Of a DNA stretch of 64,000 nucleotides, positions 11,781 to 24,729 are shown piece after piece. How positions within the stretch are numbered: the stretch's first letter is position 1; each line of letters opens with the position of its first letter. The DNA is from Sialis fuliginosa (lineage: Eukaryota > Arthropoda > Insecta > Megaloptera > Sialidae). The DNA lies in contig OY540812.1 in NCBI GenBank assembly GCA_961205875.1, forward strand, positions 8,184,001 to 8,248,000, read 5' to 3'. The notes beneath the pieces are model-generated. The model was not told the DNA's origin. It did not search any database and saw only the letters and a program-made list of their open reading frames with translations. A program made the translations under genes and the position numbers.

Positions 11781-13686
11781 TATATGATTGTACCTTTTTC
11801 AATGTTTACATGTTGAAAAATACGTCTTTAAAAGAAATAGTTTTTATAAATGAGTTTATACGTTATAAAATTTAAAATCTGTTTTTATCGATCTGTCGAA
11901 ACTGCACTTATATAATAAATAAAAGAAAACAATAATTTAACAATTGATGAAAAGATTATTATCATCACAATAATTATACATATTTTTACAATATCATGAT
12001 AATTGGTCATGTTAAGAAAATACATTTATACAATTATCAAACAAAGATCGAGGAAATGAATGTAAGCATGATTTTTCAAAATCTATTCATTGTTTTTTTG
12101 GTTCTAAGATTATTTGTGGTTCAAGTACAGCAACAAATCATTTATTGTTTTGAAGCGAACAAGACATTCAGATAATAGTAAAAAAACATATTTCACAATA
12201 TACACTTTGAAATCTTACTTATTGCTTCGGGCAACTAAATATTTTGTACTTATTTTTGAAACGTAATAAAACCTTCTATAAATCCGGGTATTTTTATTCA
12301 GGGTTCTAAATTATCTGATATATACCCTGTTTTTATTATTCGTTTCGCCAAACTAATACCTCTTTTGACTATACAACTATAGCTAGTGCAACTAAAAATT
12401 TTGGGATTTTACGTAGTTACCAAAAATATAATTTTTATTAAATTTTATATAATAATAATTTCGTTATACCACTTTTATTGGACTCGGTCTTGATCTTCGC
12501 TATATATATGAGACGAGATGAAACTAGCATTAATCTCGTCTCCTCTCGTATGCAGCTCTAAATATAACCTTGGTCTAAAATGCAAGTATTGAAATGAGTG
12601 AAAATGATTTGCATAAAAAGAAATTAAGCATTGATTTAATAAACACATCATAAAAAATACAGCACCGAGAAAAATCTACAGCTAATTCAAACAAATTATG
12701 GTATCCATTATATGTGATTATACAAGCCCCTATTGTGAGATGCCAATATTAAACGAATTCTTAGTGATCAGTAGACCATATGTAGGTTTATGTACATGAA
12801 AGTCATTTATACGTATCAATGTAACAGGGGTGATCATCCCCTCAAAATAACAAAACACCCTTATTTATTGTATCAGTAACACATAAACTACTCTCTATCA
12901 ATGTCAACCCAAAATGGATGCGATGTAACGGTTGTTATGTCTAAACGCAATAAATATACCGCTCAAAGTGCACTCGATTGAACAAGGTTTTTAATTCAGT
13001 TGACTAATAGCGATGTGAGATTTTCTGCTTGAATATTATGGGCTTAATAAAATCTGTTTGTTCAGGTTTAAAAATTAATTTGATTATAACGTTGTTACTT
13101 ATTATATGTAAAAGGGTCACTTTTAATTTTAATTATTTGTTTTTGAGATTTTATTCTGCAGTATCATTAAATATTTAATTAATGAAAGAACCATTTATTG
13201 AAATAAAATAAATATAAATATATTGATTTGAATAGCCAGTAGATAATAAAAAGATAATATAAGTACCGCGTTTTCTTTAGAAAATTAATGAAGCATTAAG
13301 ATTATTTAGTTTTTTTTAATGTAATAAATAAAATTATTGTATACTTTTATCAGAACTAGTGTCGCCTATGGTCGAAATTTGATCAATATTTTACCTGCAT
13401 GATTATGAAATCGTAACTGTAGTTCAAAATGAATTTTAAAAATTACCAAATAATTTGGCATCCTCTACGTTTGAACGATGCGAGGGGAAATAAACAAACA
13501 GCGAGAGAGGAAATCATGTGTGTATATTAACGTTATTTTACCTGTTTTAACGGCAACAAATGATTTTTTTTGCACATCTATGACACAGTACCTTTTGAAT
13601 GATATACATATATTTTATTCACCTCCTTTTATTATAAATACTAAAAAAACGAACGACAATTTTCGATGTTCACGTGTTAATATTTA

Positions 13687-14307
13687 GGGTGTTTTTATTT
13701 TATTTTTTCGGTCCCGCAGGCCTATGTTTTAGCTTTGGATCAAAAGTTAATTGTCCCAAAATTTCAGACTCATAGATCAAACCTGTGGATGGCGCAAACC
13801 GAGTCTTTTTCTCATTTGATTAACATGGAAAAATTACTTTTTTACTTATGCGTGAATATCTCGTTAAAAAATTTATTTATTTTAATTTCTTACAGCAGCA
13901 TATCATAGAGAATTATATTTCTTACAAAAAAGATCGCAAGTGCTCAATTCATAGATCGAATATTTTTAAAGACATATTCGTTTAAACATTATAAAAAGTA
14001 AAATCCAATTTTTATGATAATTTTTGAACAAATATTTCTTAAAATTTATTGGATTTATGATTTGAGCACTTAATTCTCTACAAAATATTCCCCTAAGAAA
14101 TTTTCAAACGAGATATTCACGGGTAAGTAAAAAAGTAATTTTTCCCATGATAATCAAATGGAAAAAAGACTCGGTTTGCGCAGTCCAGAGGGTTGATCTA
14201 TGAGTCTGGAATTTTGGGACAGTTAACTTTTGATCCAAAGCTAAAACATATGTAGGCCTGCGTGACCGAAAAAAAAACAAAAATAAAACAAAACAAAAAA
14301 AAACACC
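13687..14307. mobile_element. Long-inverted-repeat MITE family B, copy 2 (621 bp)
   Basis: It starts TA-GGGTGTTTTTATTTTA and ends AAAAACACC-TA. Arms of roughly 170-180 bp hold, in order, CGGTCCCGCAGGCCTATG, TTTTAGCTTTGGATCAAAAG, CCCAAAATTTCAGACTCATA, a GCGCAAACCGAGTC block and ATTTGATTAACATGG. The interior has its own smaller inverted repeat around TGAGCACTTAATTC / AAGTGCTCAATTC. It is non-coding. Confidence 0.8.
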
Positions 14308-17105
14308 TATATAGATGCTATAATTAATGCTATTGACTCTTTTATCATTTCATGTCATCTTTGCAAAGTGCTAAGTTATTATTCAATACAACTAATAAAA
14401 TATCAAGTGTATACAAACACTGATAAATGATTAAAATCCACACAATCCGCTACTCGCTGTATAGAATGTTACATGCGTTATAGATTGAAGATTACCCGCT
14501 GTCTGAGAGAACGACGCCGAGCTATCTCAAGACGGCATATCCGTTTTAAACGTTTCACGGTTCTAAATATAAAATGTGGTTATTTTAATACGTTAAATTA
14601 GCATAACAGTTGACAGTCAAACTAGTTAAAATAACATACATTTTATGTGGCACGCTGACTGTTTTATACGCGTTTGTTGTGAAAATTACTCTTTCGTGTT
14701 TTAAATGTTTAACGTTTAAAAAACCATTCCACAAATATATTATCGATGTGGTGATGAAAGGCGCACTCTCAAAATTAAGAGATAACTTCATTAAACAAAA
14801 ATGTTCCCCCCAGGTTTGTAATCGTACCTAATGTAACATCTATTTCTCATATTTTTTTGGTCTTGTTACCGTTTAATATGTAAGGTGGAATGTGATTTTT
14901 ATTTTTTAAGAAAACAAAAAAAAAGCTTTTACATTATGGTAATCTAGCCTTGTTGCAATTTTTTTGTGTAGATAATTATTTTTCAACAATCATTTTGCTA
15001 TTTGCAGAATTTTCTGCGGATGTTCCTGCTCTGATATTTAAATAAATCATTTTTTATAGGTTTATTGATTATTTATTACTTATTACAAAGTAATGCTAGA
15101 TAAATAAATATCATATTTTATATTATATACCCCTACCTCAAGAGCAGGAGTAGCTAACTTTTGTAATGTGATCTAATATCTTCTGAATTGTATTGCTTAT
15201 TATTAAAAATTACTCATAAAAAATGTTGTTTATTATCGATCACGATCAACCTGTCAGGCCTGCTATAGAGTTTAGTATAAATATTAACTCCATATTACTT
15301 ATATTAAAGTACTTATATAACGAAATATGTAGATAGATAATATATAAAAAAATAAAACAATAAGACATATTTTATAGGGATATTAAATACTTAATTTATT
15401 TTTAACTACTACTTAAATAGTAAATTTACATGCATGCTTAAGTAGTTATATGTTGGTAAAATAATGTGCATGTAGTAATATAATTTTTATCGGAATCAAT
15501 AAAATGACAAGTTTTATGGAAAATAGTGATATCCAATATAAATATATTATTCGACATGAAAATGATGTAAAATTTAATAATTAAAAACACATTTTATGAG
15601 TAATTATTGTTTATAACATGAACTCAATCATTGAAAATTATATACTTACGTATTATAGAGATCCATTTAAAACTTATGGTAAGATAAAAAATGTATTTGT
15701 ACCTAATTATCTTTTAAAATATCATACAGAAAAGACTCCCTATATTTTATTACCGAAAATACTTAAAAAGATCTGACATTATGTAACACTTTTGTTTTTA
15801 TTGTAAATTGTCTGTATTAAAAAAATGTATTTATCAATTCACTGAGCCATTAAACGAATTACTGACTCGGTAAAAACTTTAGATCTTAACGCTTCATAAA
15901 TTCTCTTGAGAAGTAACGTAGATAGATATATAGTATTGTACAATAATAGATATCAACTTTTAAGATATTATCTTTGTTATTCTCTATATATCCGCTACTA
16001 GATAAGTTTCTGCTACTTTTTTACACACAATACTATTTAGAGTTGATTAAATAATTTTTTATATAAAGTAATAGAGAACTTTAACAGTGCTATGTTTTAT
16101 TTTAATTTTTATAAACCATTCATTATTATTTAGAGCCATTATTTATTTTGAAATATTAAATGTTAAATATTAAATATTAGTTTTTATAAGAAAACATATT
16201 TGTATATTAATAAAAATTGGCTACGTTCCTGATATTAATTTAATCTAATGTAATTTTCTATGCAACATCTATTGCATTATATTTTGAGAAAGTTGAAGAA
16301 GCCCTTTATAACTATATGTTATAATCAAACCGATCTAGAAATTTAGTATCGTATAAATGGGTTTTATGTACTAATTATTATTACTTATGATGTTATTTAT
16401 GTACAACAACTGTAGCATAATTATAATGTATATTTTTTAATGATGTTATCGTGTTTGTCATTGTATTAATAATATATTTTATATCAAACGATTAGTAGTA
16501 CTTATATAATGTCAACTTGAATAAAAATATGTATTTTCTTAGCAAGTTTATTCAATCTTTTCCTTCCTTAATTATCTTATTATAATTTAATTTTAATCGA
16601 CTTTTAGATTGATTCAAACAAAACACTAAATAACTAAATTATTATTTAGGTACCTATCTTTACTGTACCTAATAAAAATAACAAAAATTAATGTATATTT
16701 TGCTATTCTACTTTTTTGTTTGTTATAGGTATCAATCATATGATTTAAAAAAAAAATCAATTGAAATTCGATTAAAGATAGAAAAGGTTTGCATACAAAA
16801 TAAGAAACATATCATTACCTATACATACATAATAATGAACAATTAGTTAAATTGTATTAATATTAATTCATGCCATCTTAACTCATAATCATGTATAAAA
16901 ATTATTGCTCAAGCATTTCTGAATGACCTTAACAGAATTAATTATAAAAATATTCTAATCTACTAGTATAGGACATGAACGCCAATATATTTATTTAAAG
17001 GGTGACTGCGTGTATTACATATTGAACTTATGGGTAGTTTTTGTTTTAATATATTATTAAATATGAGTATATATCTATAAATATGAAAAATAGGTATATA
17101 TATTA

Positions 17106-17621
17106 GGGTGTTTTTTAAATTTATTTTATTTTTATTTTTTCGGTCCCGCAGGCCTATGTTTTAGCTTTGGATCAAAAGTTAACTGTCCCAAAATTTCAGA
17201 CTCATAGATCAAACCTGTAGACGGCGCAAACCGAATCTTTTTCCCATTTGATTAACATGGGAAAAATTACTTTTTTACTTATGCATGAATATCTCGTTGA
17301 AAAAAAGTGCTCAATTCATAAAATCAATAAATTTTAAGAAATGTTTGTTTAAAAATTATCATAAAAATTGTTTTTTATGATAATGTTTAAACGAACATAT
17401 CTTTAAAAATATTCGATCTATGAATTGAGCACTTTAGATCTTTTTTTGTTTTTTTTACCCATAACTAAAAAAGTAATTTTTCCCATGTTAATCAAATGGG
17501 AAAAAGACTCCTCGGTTTGCGCCGTCCACAGGTTTGATCTATGAGTCTGAAATTTTGGGACAATTAACTTTTGATCCAATGCTAAAACATAGGCCTGCGA
17601 GACCGAAATAAAAAAACACCC
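17106..17621. mobile_element. Long-inverted-repeat MITE family B, copy 3 (516 bp)
   Basis: It has the same termini (TA-GGGTG ... CACCC-TA) and the same arm blocks as the 13.7-kb copy, with similar left and right arms. The centre is a second short palindrome (AAGTGCTCAATTCATA against TATGAATTGAGCACTT). It makes a strong foldback and encodes nothing recognisable. Confidence 0.82.
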
Positions 17622-17929
17622 TAATATACATGCATTTAACATGTAATATATCATATTTTTTATGTTATTGTTTTATATTTAATTAGTAAATGTTTATATC
17701 TGAAGTAAGGTAGAGTGGGAGGAAAGATTTCCTCATTTCCCCTATCTATAGGCACCCATGGTGAAGACATAAATAGGTACAGATTTAACGACATAGTTCC
17801 TAGACGTGTTACTTGATGTTATTTCTATATACATCGTTCAAATATACCATATCACTACAATGATGTAGGTAAAAAGCGAAGCATTATAAATATGCACGAG
17901 ATCAGATAATTGTTGGATACATTTATTGT

Positions 17930-18130
17930 AAGCGCGTTGGAACAATTGGGTTCATTATTTGGCTGGTCCAATGTCGGTCTGTTACCATAAAGAATTTGGT
18001 TATTAGTCACACCTGCCATAGTATATAAGTATTGCTATGCTGACTTACTGTTGGAGATTCCTGAATTCATGTATGATACATACGTGGAGGATGTTTTATT
18101 CGATCCTTATTAGGATCGAGTTATGTTTTT
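17930..18130. promoter_or_regulatory. Candidate regulatory island in ladybird upstream region
   Basis: Balanced composition, no repeat ends. It contains GGAACAATTGGGTTC, an E-box core in CACACCTGCC and a hairpin CGATCCTTATTAGGATCG. The reason for listing it is contrast with its AT-rich surroundings; function is unknown. Confidence 0.22.
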
Positions 18131-19249
18131 TTTTGGTATTGTTTAATTAAGTCAGACGTGTTTAAAATGTGATTTTGAGCTGTATTGAAAATTTTACAAA
18201 CAATTATTAATATGTAAAATTTCAAATTACATATTTAAAGGCCTAAACAGGGCCATATTTAAGATCGTGTGGTGCGAGCTCTACCGGGGAAGATTTTTTT
18301 AAAACTAACCTACTAGCATTTTAGAGCAATTTTCTACCTAAAAACCTAAAAAGAAAAATTTGAAGTTTATTATTAAATTTCAGAAAAATTTTACTATACA
18401 GTATCTATTTAGAAGATAATGAATTGATGAAATAAAAATTGAAAGAATTGAAAATGATTAAGGTGTACAAGACGATTTATTAACATTGCTATGAATAACT
18501 ATCTTAACCTAATTGGCTTAATATTTAAATTATCCCTTCTGTCAATAACTATGAACAACCTAAGTCTCATAGTCTAAAATATTATAAATTGAAATACCTT
18601 TTGAAGACCTTTTTTTTGTTCCTTAATCTTGCTGACCCCAATTTTTACGTTGCTGCGAGTCCCCCCTATACTCGGGCACTGTCCCGGTGTTAGTTACGGC
18701 CCTAGATACATATGAACAACTGTTATTTAAAAAAAAAAAAAAGTTGAGATTCATGTCTATGTGCAAAAATCAGTACATATTTAAATATTAAAAATAACAT
18801 ATGTACTTATTTTATTTTAGTCTGTTCAAAATTTTAATTTTTAAATAGTTTTTTTCGGGCCCATAGGCGGCAGTCTAGGTAAACTACGCGTCAATACGGC
18901 CCTAGACCTAAAAAAATATACATACAATGTATACGTAAGTAGAATATAATTTTTGATAGATGTTGCAGTTTTGCAGTGCCCGTGGTTATTCGTAATTATG
19001 TATAATTTATTTATAATAAAGTAAACACAGTTATACTACCTGTAAGCTATTCGTTTATAAACTACATTCATTTTGTTGTGAATTATGCGGAAATTCAGCA
19101 GAAAATCACTAAATGGTTATTTTCTAACAATAAGTCGATGTTGTAAATTTTTCTCAATTGGGTGCATTAAAGCGTTTATTATTCAATAACAAGAAAATTG
19201 GTTAAATGAGGAAAGCGAAATTATAAGTATATAGAAGGTTTGTACTAGT

Positions 19250-19420
19250 ATTCATTTGGCGGCTTGTTCTTAAGATTACAGACCGCTAGACGTAGCACAT
19301 TATTATTTACTTGTACGTAGAGTGTCGGTAGCTTCAGGTTCAATTACAGCTGATTAATTATTTATCATAGAGAGGGAATGTATTTGTAATTTCCGATAAC
19401 CAAGTTGTGATGAAAATGAA
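19250..19420. promoter_or_regulatory. Candidate enhancer about 0.8 kb upstream of the ladybird homeodomain exon
   Basis: The dense cluster at 19341-19360 reads CAATTACAGCTGATTAATTA: two homeodomain cores around a CAGCTG E-box. Further GC-richer sequence lies on both sides. Ladybird is known to be regulated by homeodomain and bHLH mesoderm factors, so the combination is suggestive. Sequence evidence only. Confidence 0.32.
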
Positions 19421-20191
19421 AGCATTATTCATTTGAAGAATTTGAATAAATAATAACTAATTACTTTACTATTTAATCTGTTCTGATTTTTCTATACAAT
19501 ATTTTCAGTAAAAAATCATACAACTATTAATTTATTAATAATAATTTATTCTGATTTTATTTACAAACAACTTAATATTATAATACCGCTTACAGCTTTT
19601 TTTATAAATACTATCGAAATATATAATTAAAAAGCAATACATAAACATTTAATTACAGTAGCAATATTTTAAAGTCTCTATATATTACATATACATCATT
19701 CTCTACGTTTACTCGATGAACATAGATAAGGTAAACCAACGTTGATAAACTGTCTACAAAACATGTCAATAATTTATTGCTTTTTATTTTGAGATGTGAA
19801 AGCATACATAATACACAATTTACTACAAAGTTTTATTTAAATTACTTTCTAGATAATTAAATAGGTATCTATTTATTTGTTTAACCAGTCTCAAGCGAAA
19901 TATGTTTATGTATTATTCGCTAATAAATTATACGTTAAAGTATTTTTATTTATTCGTTGAAAGTGTTTATTTATACATTAAGTACATTTTAATTGAATTT
20001 TAATGTAGGTTTTGTTCAACCTATTAGTTATAGGTATACAATATGAAATAATTATAGCAGTGTTGATTTATAGAAATCATTTATTAGTCTGTAATTTAAT
20101 GTGACTCTAAAGAAATCTTTATAAATTTAAAAGTTGATATTTAAAAACCTGCATATTTTATGAATCTAATAAGTATTGATATTTGTTTCAG

Positions 20192-20576
20192 ATGGTCAAA
20201 ACAGTCACTTGAACCTCTTCAACACCCGACAACAGCCGAAAAAGAAACGAAAATCACGCACCGCATTTACAAACCACCAGATATTCGAATTGGAAAAACG
20301 GTTTCTTTATCAGAAATACCTAAGTCCCGCAGATCGCGACGAAATCGCAGCCTCTCTTGGTCTGAGCAACGCACAAGTGATCACGTGGTTCCAAAACCGA
20401 AGAGCGAAACTCAAGAGGGACATGGAGGAGTTGAAGAAAGATGTAGAAAGTGCGAAAATACTTACAGCTCATAAAAGCTTCTTAGAGAATGTCCAAGATC
20501 TTGGTATTTTAAAGAAAAAGTCTATGGTTAATATACCAGATGACTGTCCGAAGAACTTAGTCATATCTCATGAGAA
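20192..20576 (+). CDS. lb: Ladybird (Lbx-family) homeobox transcription factor, homeodomain exon
   Basis: This exon encodes the DNA-binding domain of a ladybird/Lbx transcription factor, a nuclear protein that in insects specifies muscle, heart and neural cell identities. The acceptor TTTGTTTCAG ends at 20191 and the exon opens in phase 1, so the preceding exon supplies the first base of an Asp codon. Counting from the next residue (Gly), the homeodomain spans residues 18-77 (20245-20424). It starts [20 protein letters not shown], and helix 3 is [17 protein letters not shown] with Trp48, Phe49, Asn51 and Arg53 intact and the Lbx-type Thr47. The linker before it ([18 protein letters not shown]) aligns with the vertebrate LBX1 pre-homeodomain region. 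After the domain come a charged helix ([11 protein letters not shown]) and [15 protein letters not shown]. Upstream coding exon(s) are not in the window. If the intron at 20577 is retained, translation ends one codon later, after HEK. Whether this corresponds to fly lbe or lbl cannot be told. Confidence 0.93.
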
Positions 20577-20789
20577 GTAACTTTAAATCTTTAATATTAG
20601 ATTATAATCGATTATTTTTTGTTACCGTACTGAAATGTAATTGAAACAATTACAATTAAATTTTAATTTTAATTATTTAAAAAAAAAATTCAATCGAAAT
20701 CTAATTTAAATATACTGTAAATATAAATATTGTTTTATTATGTACCCTTCTATTTTATTTACTTACACAGTTTTTTTCTTATCATCTAG
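20577..20789 (+). other. lb: Putative 213-bp last intron of ladybird with a stop codon overlapping its donor
   Basis: The donor reads GAGAA|GTAACT. The in-frame codon AAG followed by TAA straddles it, so an unspliced transcript stops at 20578-20580. The acceptor TTTTTTTCTTATCATCTAG ends at 20789 with a good pyrimidine tract. The phases match: two bases (AA) remain before the intron and one base (A) follows, making a Lys codon. The donor has A rather than G at -1, so it may be weak. Confidence 0.6.
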
Positions 20790-20925
20790 AACTCTACCAG
20801 ACTCCAGATCGTCCTTAGAGGCCGCGGCGATTGCTGCCCAACTGCGGAAGTTGGTTTATAAAGAGACAAGAAGGAAGATCTGGAATCTGCAGAGTCCTTT
20901 GAATCATTCGAATGCCATTTTGTAA
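20790..20925 (+). CDS. lb: Probable terminal coding exon of ladybird (44 residues plus stop)
   Basis: When spliced to 20576, the protein continues from HEK into TLPDSRSSLEAAAIAAQLRK and a further 24 residues rich in Leu/Lys/Arg, ending NHSNAIL and TAA at 20923-20925. The stretch is distinctly GC-richer (GAGGCCGCGGCGATTGCTGC) than the AT-rich DNA on both sides. It sits directly behind a clean acceptor and has matching phase, all of which argue that it is coding. SLEAAAIAAQLRKLV should form an amphipathic helix. I do not recognise it as a named domain. It may be the normal C terminus or one of two alternative ends; an mRNA would decide. Confidence 0.62.
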
Positions 20926-21031
20926 AGAAATTTAAACTGTAATGACCATTATTAAAATGTGATACATACTTATATCATGTATTACTTACATTTTAAAATT
21001 CTAATTTGTTATAAGTAAGTTTGCAAATTTG

Positions 21032-21037
21032 AATAAA
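21032..21037 (+). promoter_or_regulatory. Candidate polyadenylation signal of ladybird (AATAAA)
   Basis: AATAAA lies 107 bp after the terminal-exon stop. A second AATAAA at 21523-21528 would give a longer 3' UTR. Either could serve; in DNA this AT-rich the hexamer also arises by chance. Confidence 0.35.
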
Positions 21038-22075
21038 GCAAAATTTGATTTCCTATTAGTTTAATAAAAAAATGTAAATATTTTGTATAAATAAATTCAA
21101 GTAGAGTTTCTGTAAAAGATGTATAATATTTTAGAATGTCCTCGATATATATTTTATACAATTTTATGATTATTTGTGTAAAAAGAATAAGTTGCAAAAA
21201 CAACATAGAAATTGGATTTTTGTACAGACTTAGTTTTTTCTTTTTCTAATCAAATTAATGCTTACTGTTTATTAATGTTATTATGATGTCATCCTCAATG
21301 TAGATTTCTAATATTAATCAATAATTATTTGTACATATGTACATTTTACTTATATTTAATATGAAAAGATACAATTACTTTTAATAATGAAATTACAAAC
21401 TTACACTAATTTTCCAATTTTTATGCAAATTAATTTGATACTTAAGTTATTTATTTATTGACCTATGTAAATATTTTATATTATTTTTGTAAATACCATA
21501 CGCATAGAATATTAAAAATGTTAATAAAGAATTGTAAATGGTTTATAAATATAATAGTGATATACCGTCTAAACGAACATTATTATCATAGAATGTGTTA
21601 CAAACAAGATTTATTTTTAGATTAAAACAATTAAATTAACTATTTCCGAATCATATTTGCATTGCCAGAATATAGTTTAAGCCCTACTTTTAGTTTTGTT
21701 TATAGATATACTGAAAATGCAGTGAAAAAATAACTTTTTCAATTATTTGTGAGTAATTTCACATTCGGAATTTTTTATTCGGTACATCACTAATATATAA
21801 GTGTCTATGTAAACTAATACTTCAAAAATCACAAGTATTTTATATGTACTATTATAGTATATTTAAAGATGCGTAAGCGTTTTGTGTACTTAAGAATATT
21901 TGCAATATTTCATAGTTATTTAGTACTGGAAGCTTGTAAATTGTCAGTCTATATACATATATGTGGCGAAAATAAAACTGTTGTTATAAATTATGAAGTG
22001 TTTTTATTTTTAACATTTCTATACATTTTCAGTATTTTTTACTTGATTGTTAATAATATACGAGTACTACAGAAC

Positions 22076-22184
22076 ACTCTATTTCATTTAAGAATGCAGT
22101 GGTTGCCGGGATTATGACGGTACGAATCGTACAGTTTACCGTCAAAAACCACGGTAACCACTACGTTCTTAAATGAAACAGAGT
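22076..22184. repeat. Foldback MITE, 109 bp, about 47-bp arms
   Basis: The left arm ACTCTATTTCATTTAAGAAT pairs with the right arm ending ATTTC-type complement AAATGAAACAGAGT. The arms run to GACGGTA/TACCGTC around a 15-base centre (CGAATCGTACAGTTT). Seven or so mismatches between arms. It is too short to encode anything. Confidence 0.75.
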
Positions 22185-23680
22185 ATAGACCAGATTATTG
22201 TTGGCAATACGTAAACTAAATTAACATAAAATTAATTTCTTGTTCTTGTATTGGTATCGAAAGTATATTAAACAAATCTGCCAGATAGGTATATAATAAA
22301 ACAAATCGTTCTGGCTAATTGATAAAAGATATAAAAAAATAATGGAACATAAATTATAGAAAATAAAGTTGTCAACAATTTTTCTTTTAGGTATTTCCTT
22401 AAGAAGTTTTTTTTAGAGATTTTCTCTCCAGATCTTATATAAAAAAAATTTCACGTTTCTATGTGTTGTATTTTTTAATTTCCATAAAAACCTTTTGATT
22501 GTAAAACGTATATTTTTAAAATATCAAATAAAGAAAATAGTAAATAAATACACATGCATCAATTTTCCTGTTTTCTTAATATTTTCTGATCTTCAGTAAC
22601 TAAAAATGTACCGAATAAGCTTCCGCTGTGGCCCGAGGCTTGAAAAACAAACAAGAATTTATTTCCCATCTGGTCAACCTAAACGTATCTGATTTATGAA
22701 TTGACATAATAAACTCCGCTGTCAGAACATGAAAATCAAAGTGAATCTTTTTTAATCTTGACCTATATTTATCTGCAATATGTCAAAGTTGTCATAGATT
22801 AAATTTACAACTAGTGTCAAAGATTTTGTAATGTTTATAAAACATTTATGTGATAATAAAAGTGCTACTAGTTTCCTTTAATACCGCCATCATTCATTTA
22901 TATGTAAAATCAACAAATAATACATTTTTCATTCATCTTTTTCACGTACTAGTATATTTATATACATTTGTTTAAAAATATTACAGTATAAGTTAGTATG
23001 AATCTCCACTCCTCAAAGTTCCTATATCTATATACACAGGCCCTAAGAGAGCTTTAATGGGGTCCGAGCCAAACAACATTTCGGGGGCCCTATACCCCCT
23101 CCACCGTTTCGCGAGCGTAAAGAAATTTTATAAAAAAGTTATAAAAAGTTTATATATAATTTTTTTAATTCAAATTATTTAAAAAAGCTTTTCGCGCTTT
23201 AGAATTCTCAAATTCTTTAATTATTTATGAAAAATCAACTTTTCATGCATAGTCACAATTAATATTCAAGATTGACAAACCATTTAATCTGTCCTGAGAC
23301 ATTGTCGATCTGTTAAAAACATTACTCTTTTCAGGGTAATAAAGCTTCTTTCAGTAGAACTAATAGAAGCGAGTAAACTCAAATATATTCTATGAAAATT
23401 GAAAATTGTAAGATAATATAAATTATAAATATTTTTATAAAATATAAATAACTTTATGGGTGCCGGGGCCCCTGAGGCTTCATTGTAAAGAGGAATTGAT
23501 TTGGAATCTGATTCCGTAAAAATACAGCGTGTTGTGTTTAAGAAAACAAAGTGAAGTATTTTTTGTTTGACAAGTTTTTAATTCAACTTCAATATTTTAG
23601 CAGATATAAGCTGGACAATGAAAAGTCAGACACCCTGTATATACATTTTCTTAAAATACAAAGTAACTTAAAAACAAAAA

Positions 23681-23721
23681 CACCGTGTTGCTGTTTTGTC
23701 TTTCTGGTCTAAACACGGCAT
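23681..23721 (+). repeat. 41-bp hairpin repeat, copy 1
   Basis: Begins CACCGTGTTGCTGTTTTGTC and ends GGTCTAAACACGGCAT. The CCGTGTT and AACACGG ends can pair. An almost identical copy (39 of 41 bases) in the same orientation is at 63090-63130 in the bagpipe first intron. Both are preceded by an A-rich run (AAAAAC or similar). It is perhaps the terminal hairpin of a larger element such as a Helitron or SINE. Confidence 0.6.
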
Positions 23722-24729
23722 AAAACATACACATATCAATCAAATAACAATAAAATGTCTTCTTTAAGTACCGTATCGTTTTTCAGTATGAATTTTAAAT
23801 TCATTGGTTCTCACTCACCAAATCTAATTAACTACGAAATAACGGCTGAAATATGCGCTTGCAACATATTATATACGAAGTAAAAAAATAATAATAATAC
23901 GGTTAGCTAATGAGTTATGATTATTATTACTTTTTGCTTTAATTTCTAGATGTTGAATTTGACATGAAAAATTGTATTGTTCGAATCATAAAAACCAGTG
24001 GCGGACTTTATATAATAAATAATAATTGGAACATATAACATTTATACCTACTTCACAATTGAAACTTAATAGCAAATCAAGTATTGAATTAAGGTTTAAT
24101 AATTACAGGACATATATAATTTCTGCCGATAAATTTAAATAGGTGATTTTGAATATTTTTACGTAATAAAACTCAACAAATTGCCCAAATTGCTTTCCAC
24201 GTCAGGTTTTTAAGATAATATAAACTACCCTCCCTCAAATGACGATTCTGGCAAATTTTAAAAATTTAGTACCATGAAAGTAATTTTTTATAAAATTTTC
24301 GTTCATGATAACAAATAGTACTATTATTCCTTTTTAAATTAAATTTTATGTTTGAAGATTATGGTATTTAAAAAATAGAGTAGGGTAAACACAACGAACT
24401 AGAGTCTAGAGTTATACATACAAATATAACAATATCTTTAAATTAGTATATTTCAGCGTAGAAGAATCGTATAGTAAAATGTAAAAATCCATTTTAAAGA
24501 GTAAAGATAGTACTATTCATTACTGTGAACGAAAACTTAACATTAAATTACCCAGATGATAATAAATTCATATATTGTCGAAACGCAGTTTTGGGGATTT
24601 TTAGGTTAGGTTCTAAAAAACATGATGTGATGAAGCAATTTTGGCAACTGATTCGATTTCATTATGCCAAAAACCTTTTGAATCAACTATTCTGATCACT
24701 AAGCCAGAACAAAAGTATTTTTTGTTGAC

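Larger units (their letters stand above)
1..20191. other. Ladybird 5' flank or long first intron, no coding exon found
   Basis: The first complete feature of ladybird is a splice acceptor at 20190-20191, so at least part of this 20 kb should be intron. I looked for the conserved upstream Lbx exon (an engrailed-like repression motif and the LEELxSKTFKGLE-type block) and did not see it; it may lie left of the window. The stretch is AT-rich and holds two copies of a TA-flanked MITE (10.2 and 11.2 kb), three copies of a long-inverted-repeat element (9.0, 13.7, 17.1 kb), several foldbacks and GC-richer islands at 2.8-3.2, 6.4-6.6, 9.6-9.8, 10.7-10.95, 17.9-18.1 and 19.25-19.4 kb. No reading frame of 60 codons or more resembles a known protein. 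Confidence 0.6.

Noticed and set aside
1-20191. Upstream ladybird coding exon
   Set aside because: No stretch encodes the conserved Lbx N-terminal blocks followed by a phase-1 donor; GC-richer islands checked by eye lack open frames.
20160-20474. A 104-codon frame overlapping the ladybird homeodomain in another phase
   Set aside because: It is a shadow of the homeodomain exon, arginine- and serine-rich by virtue of the codons of the real frame, and has no splice support.
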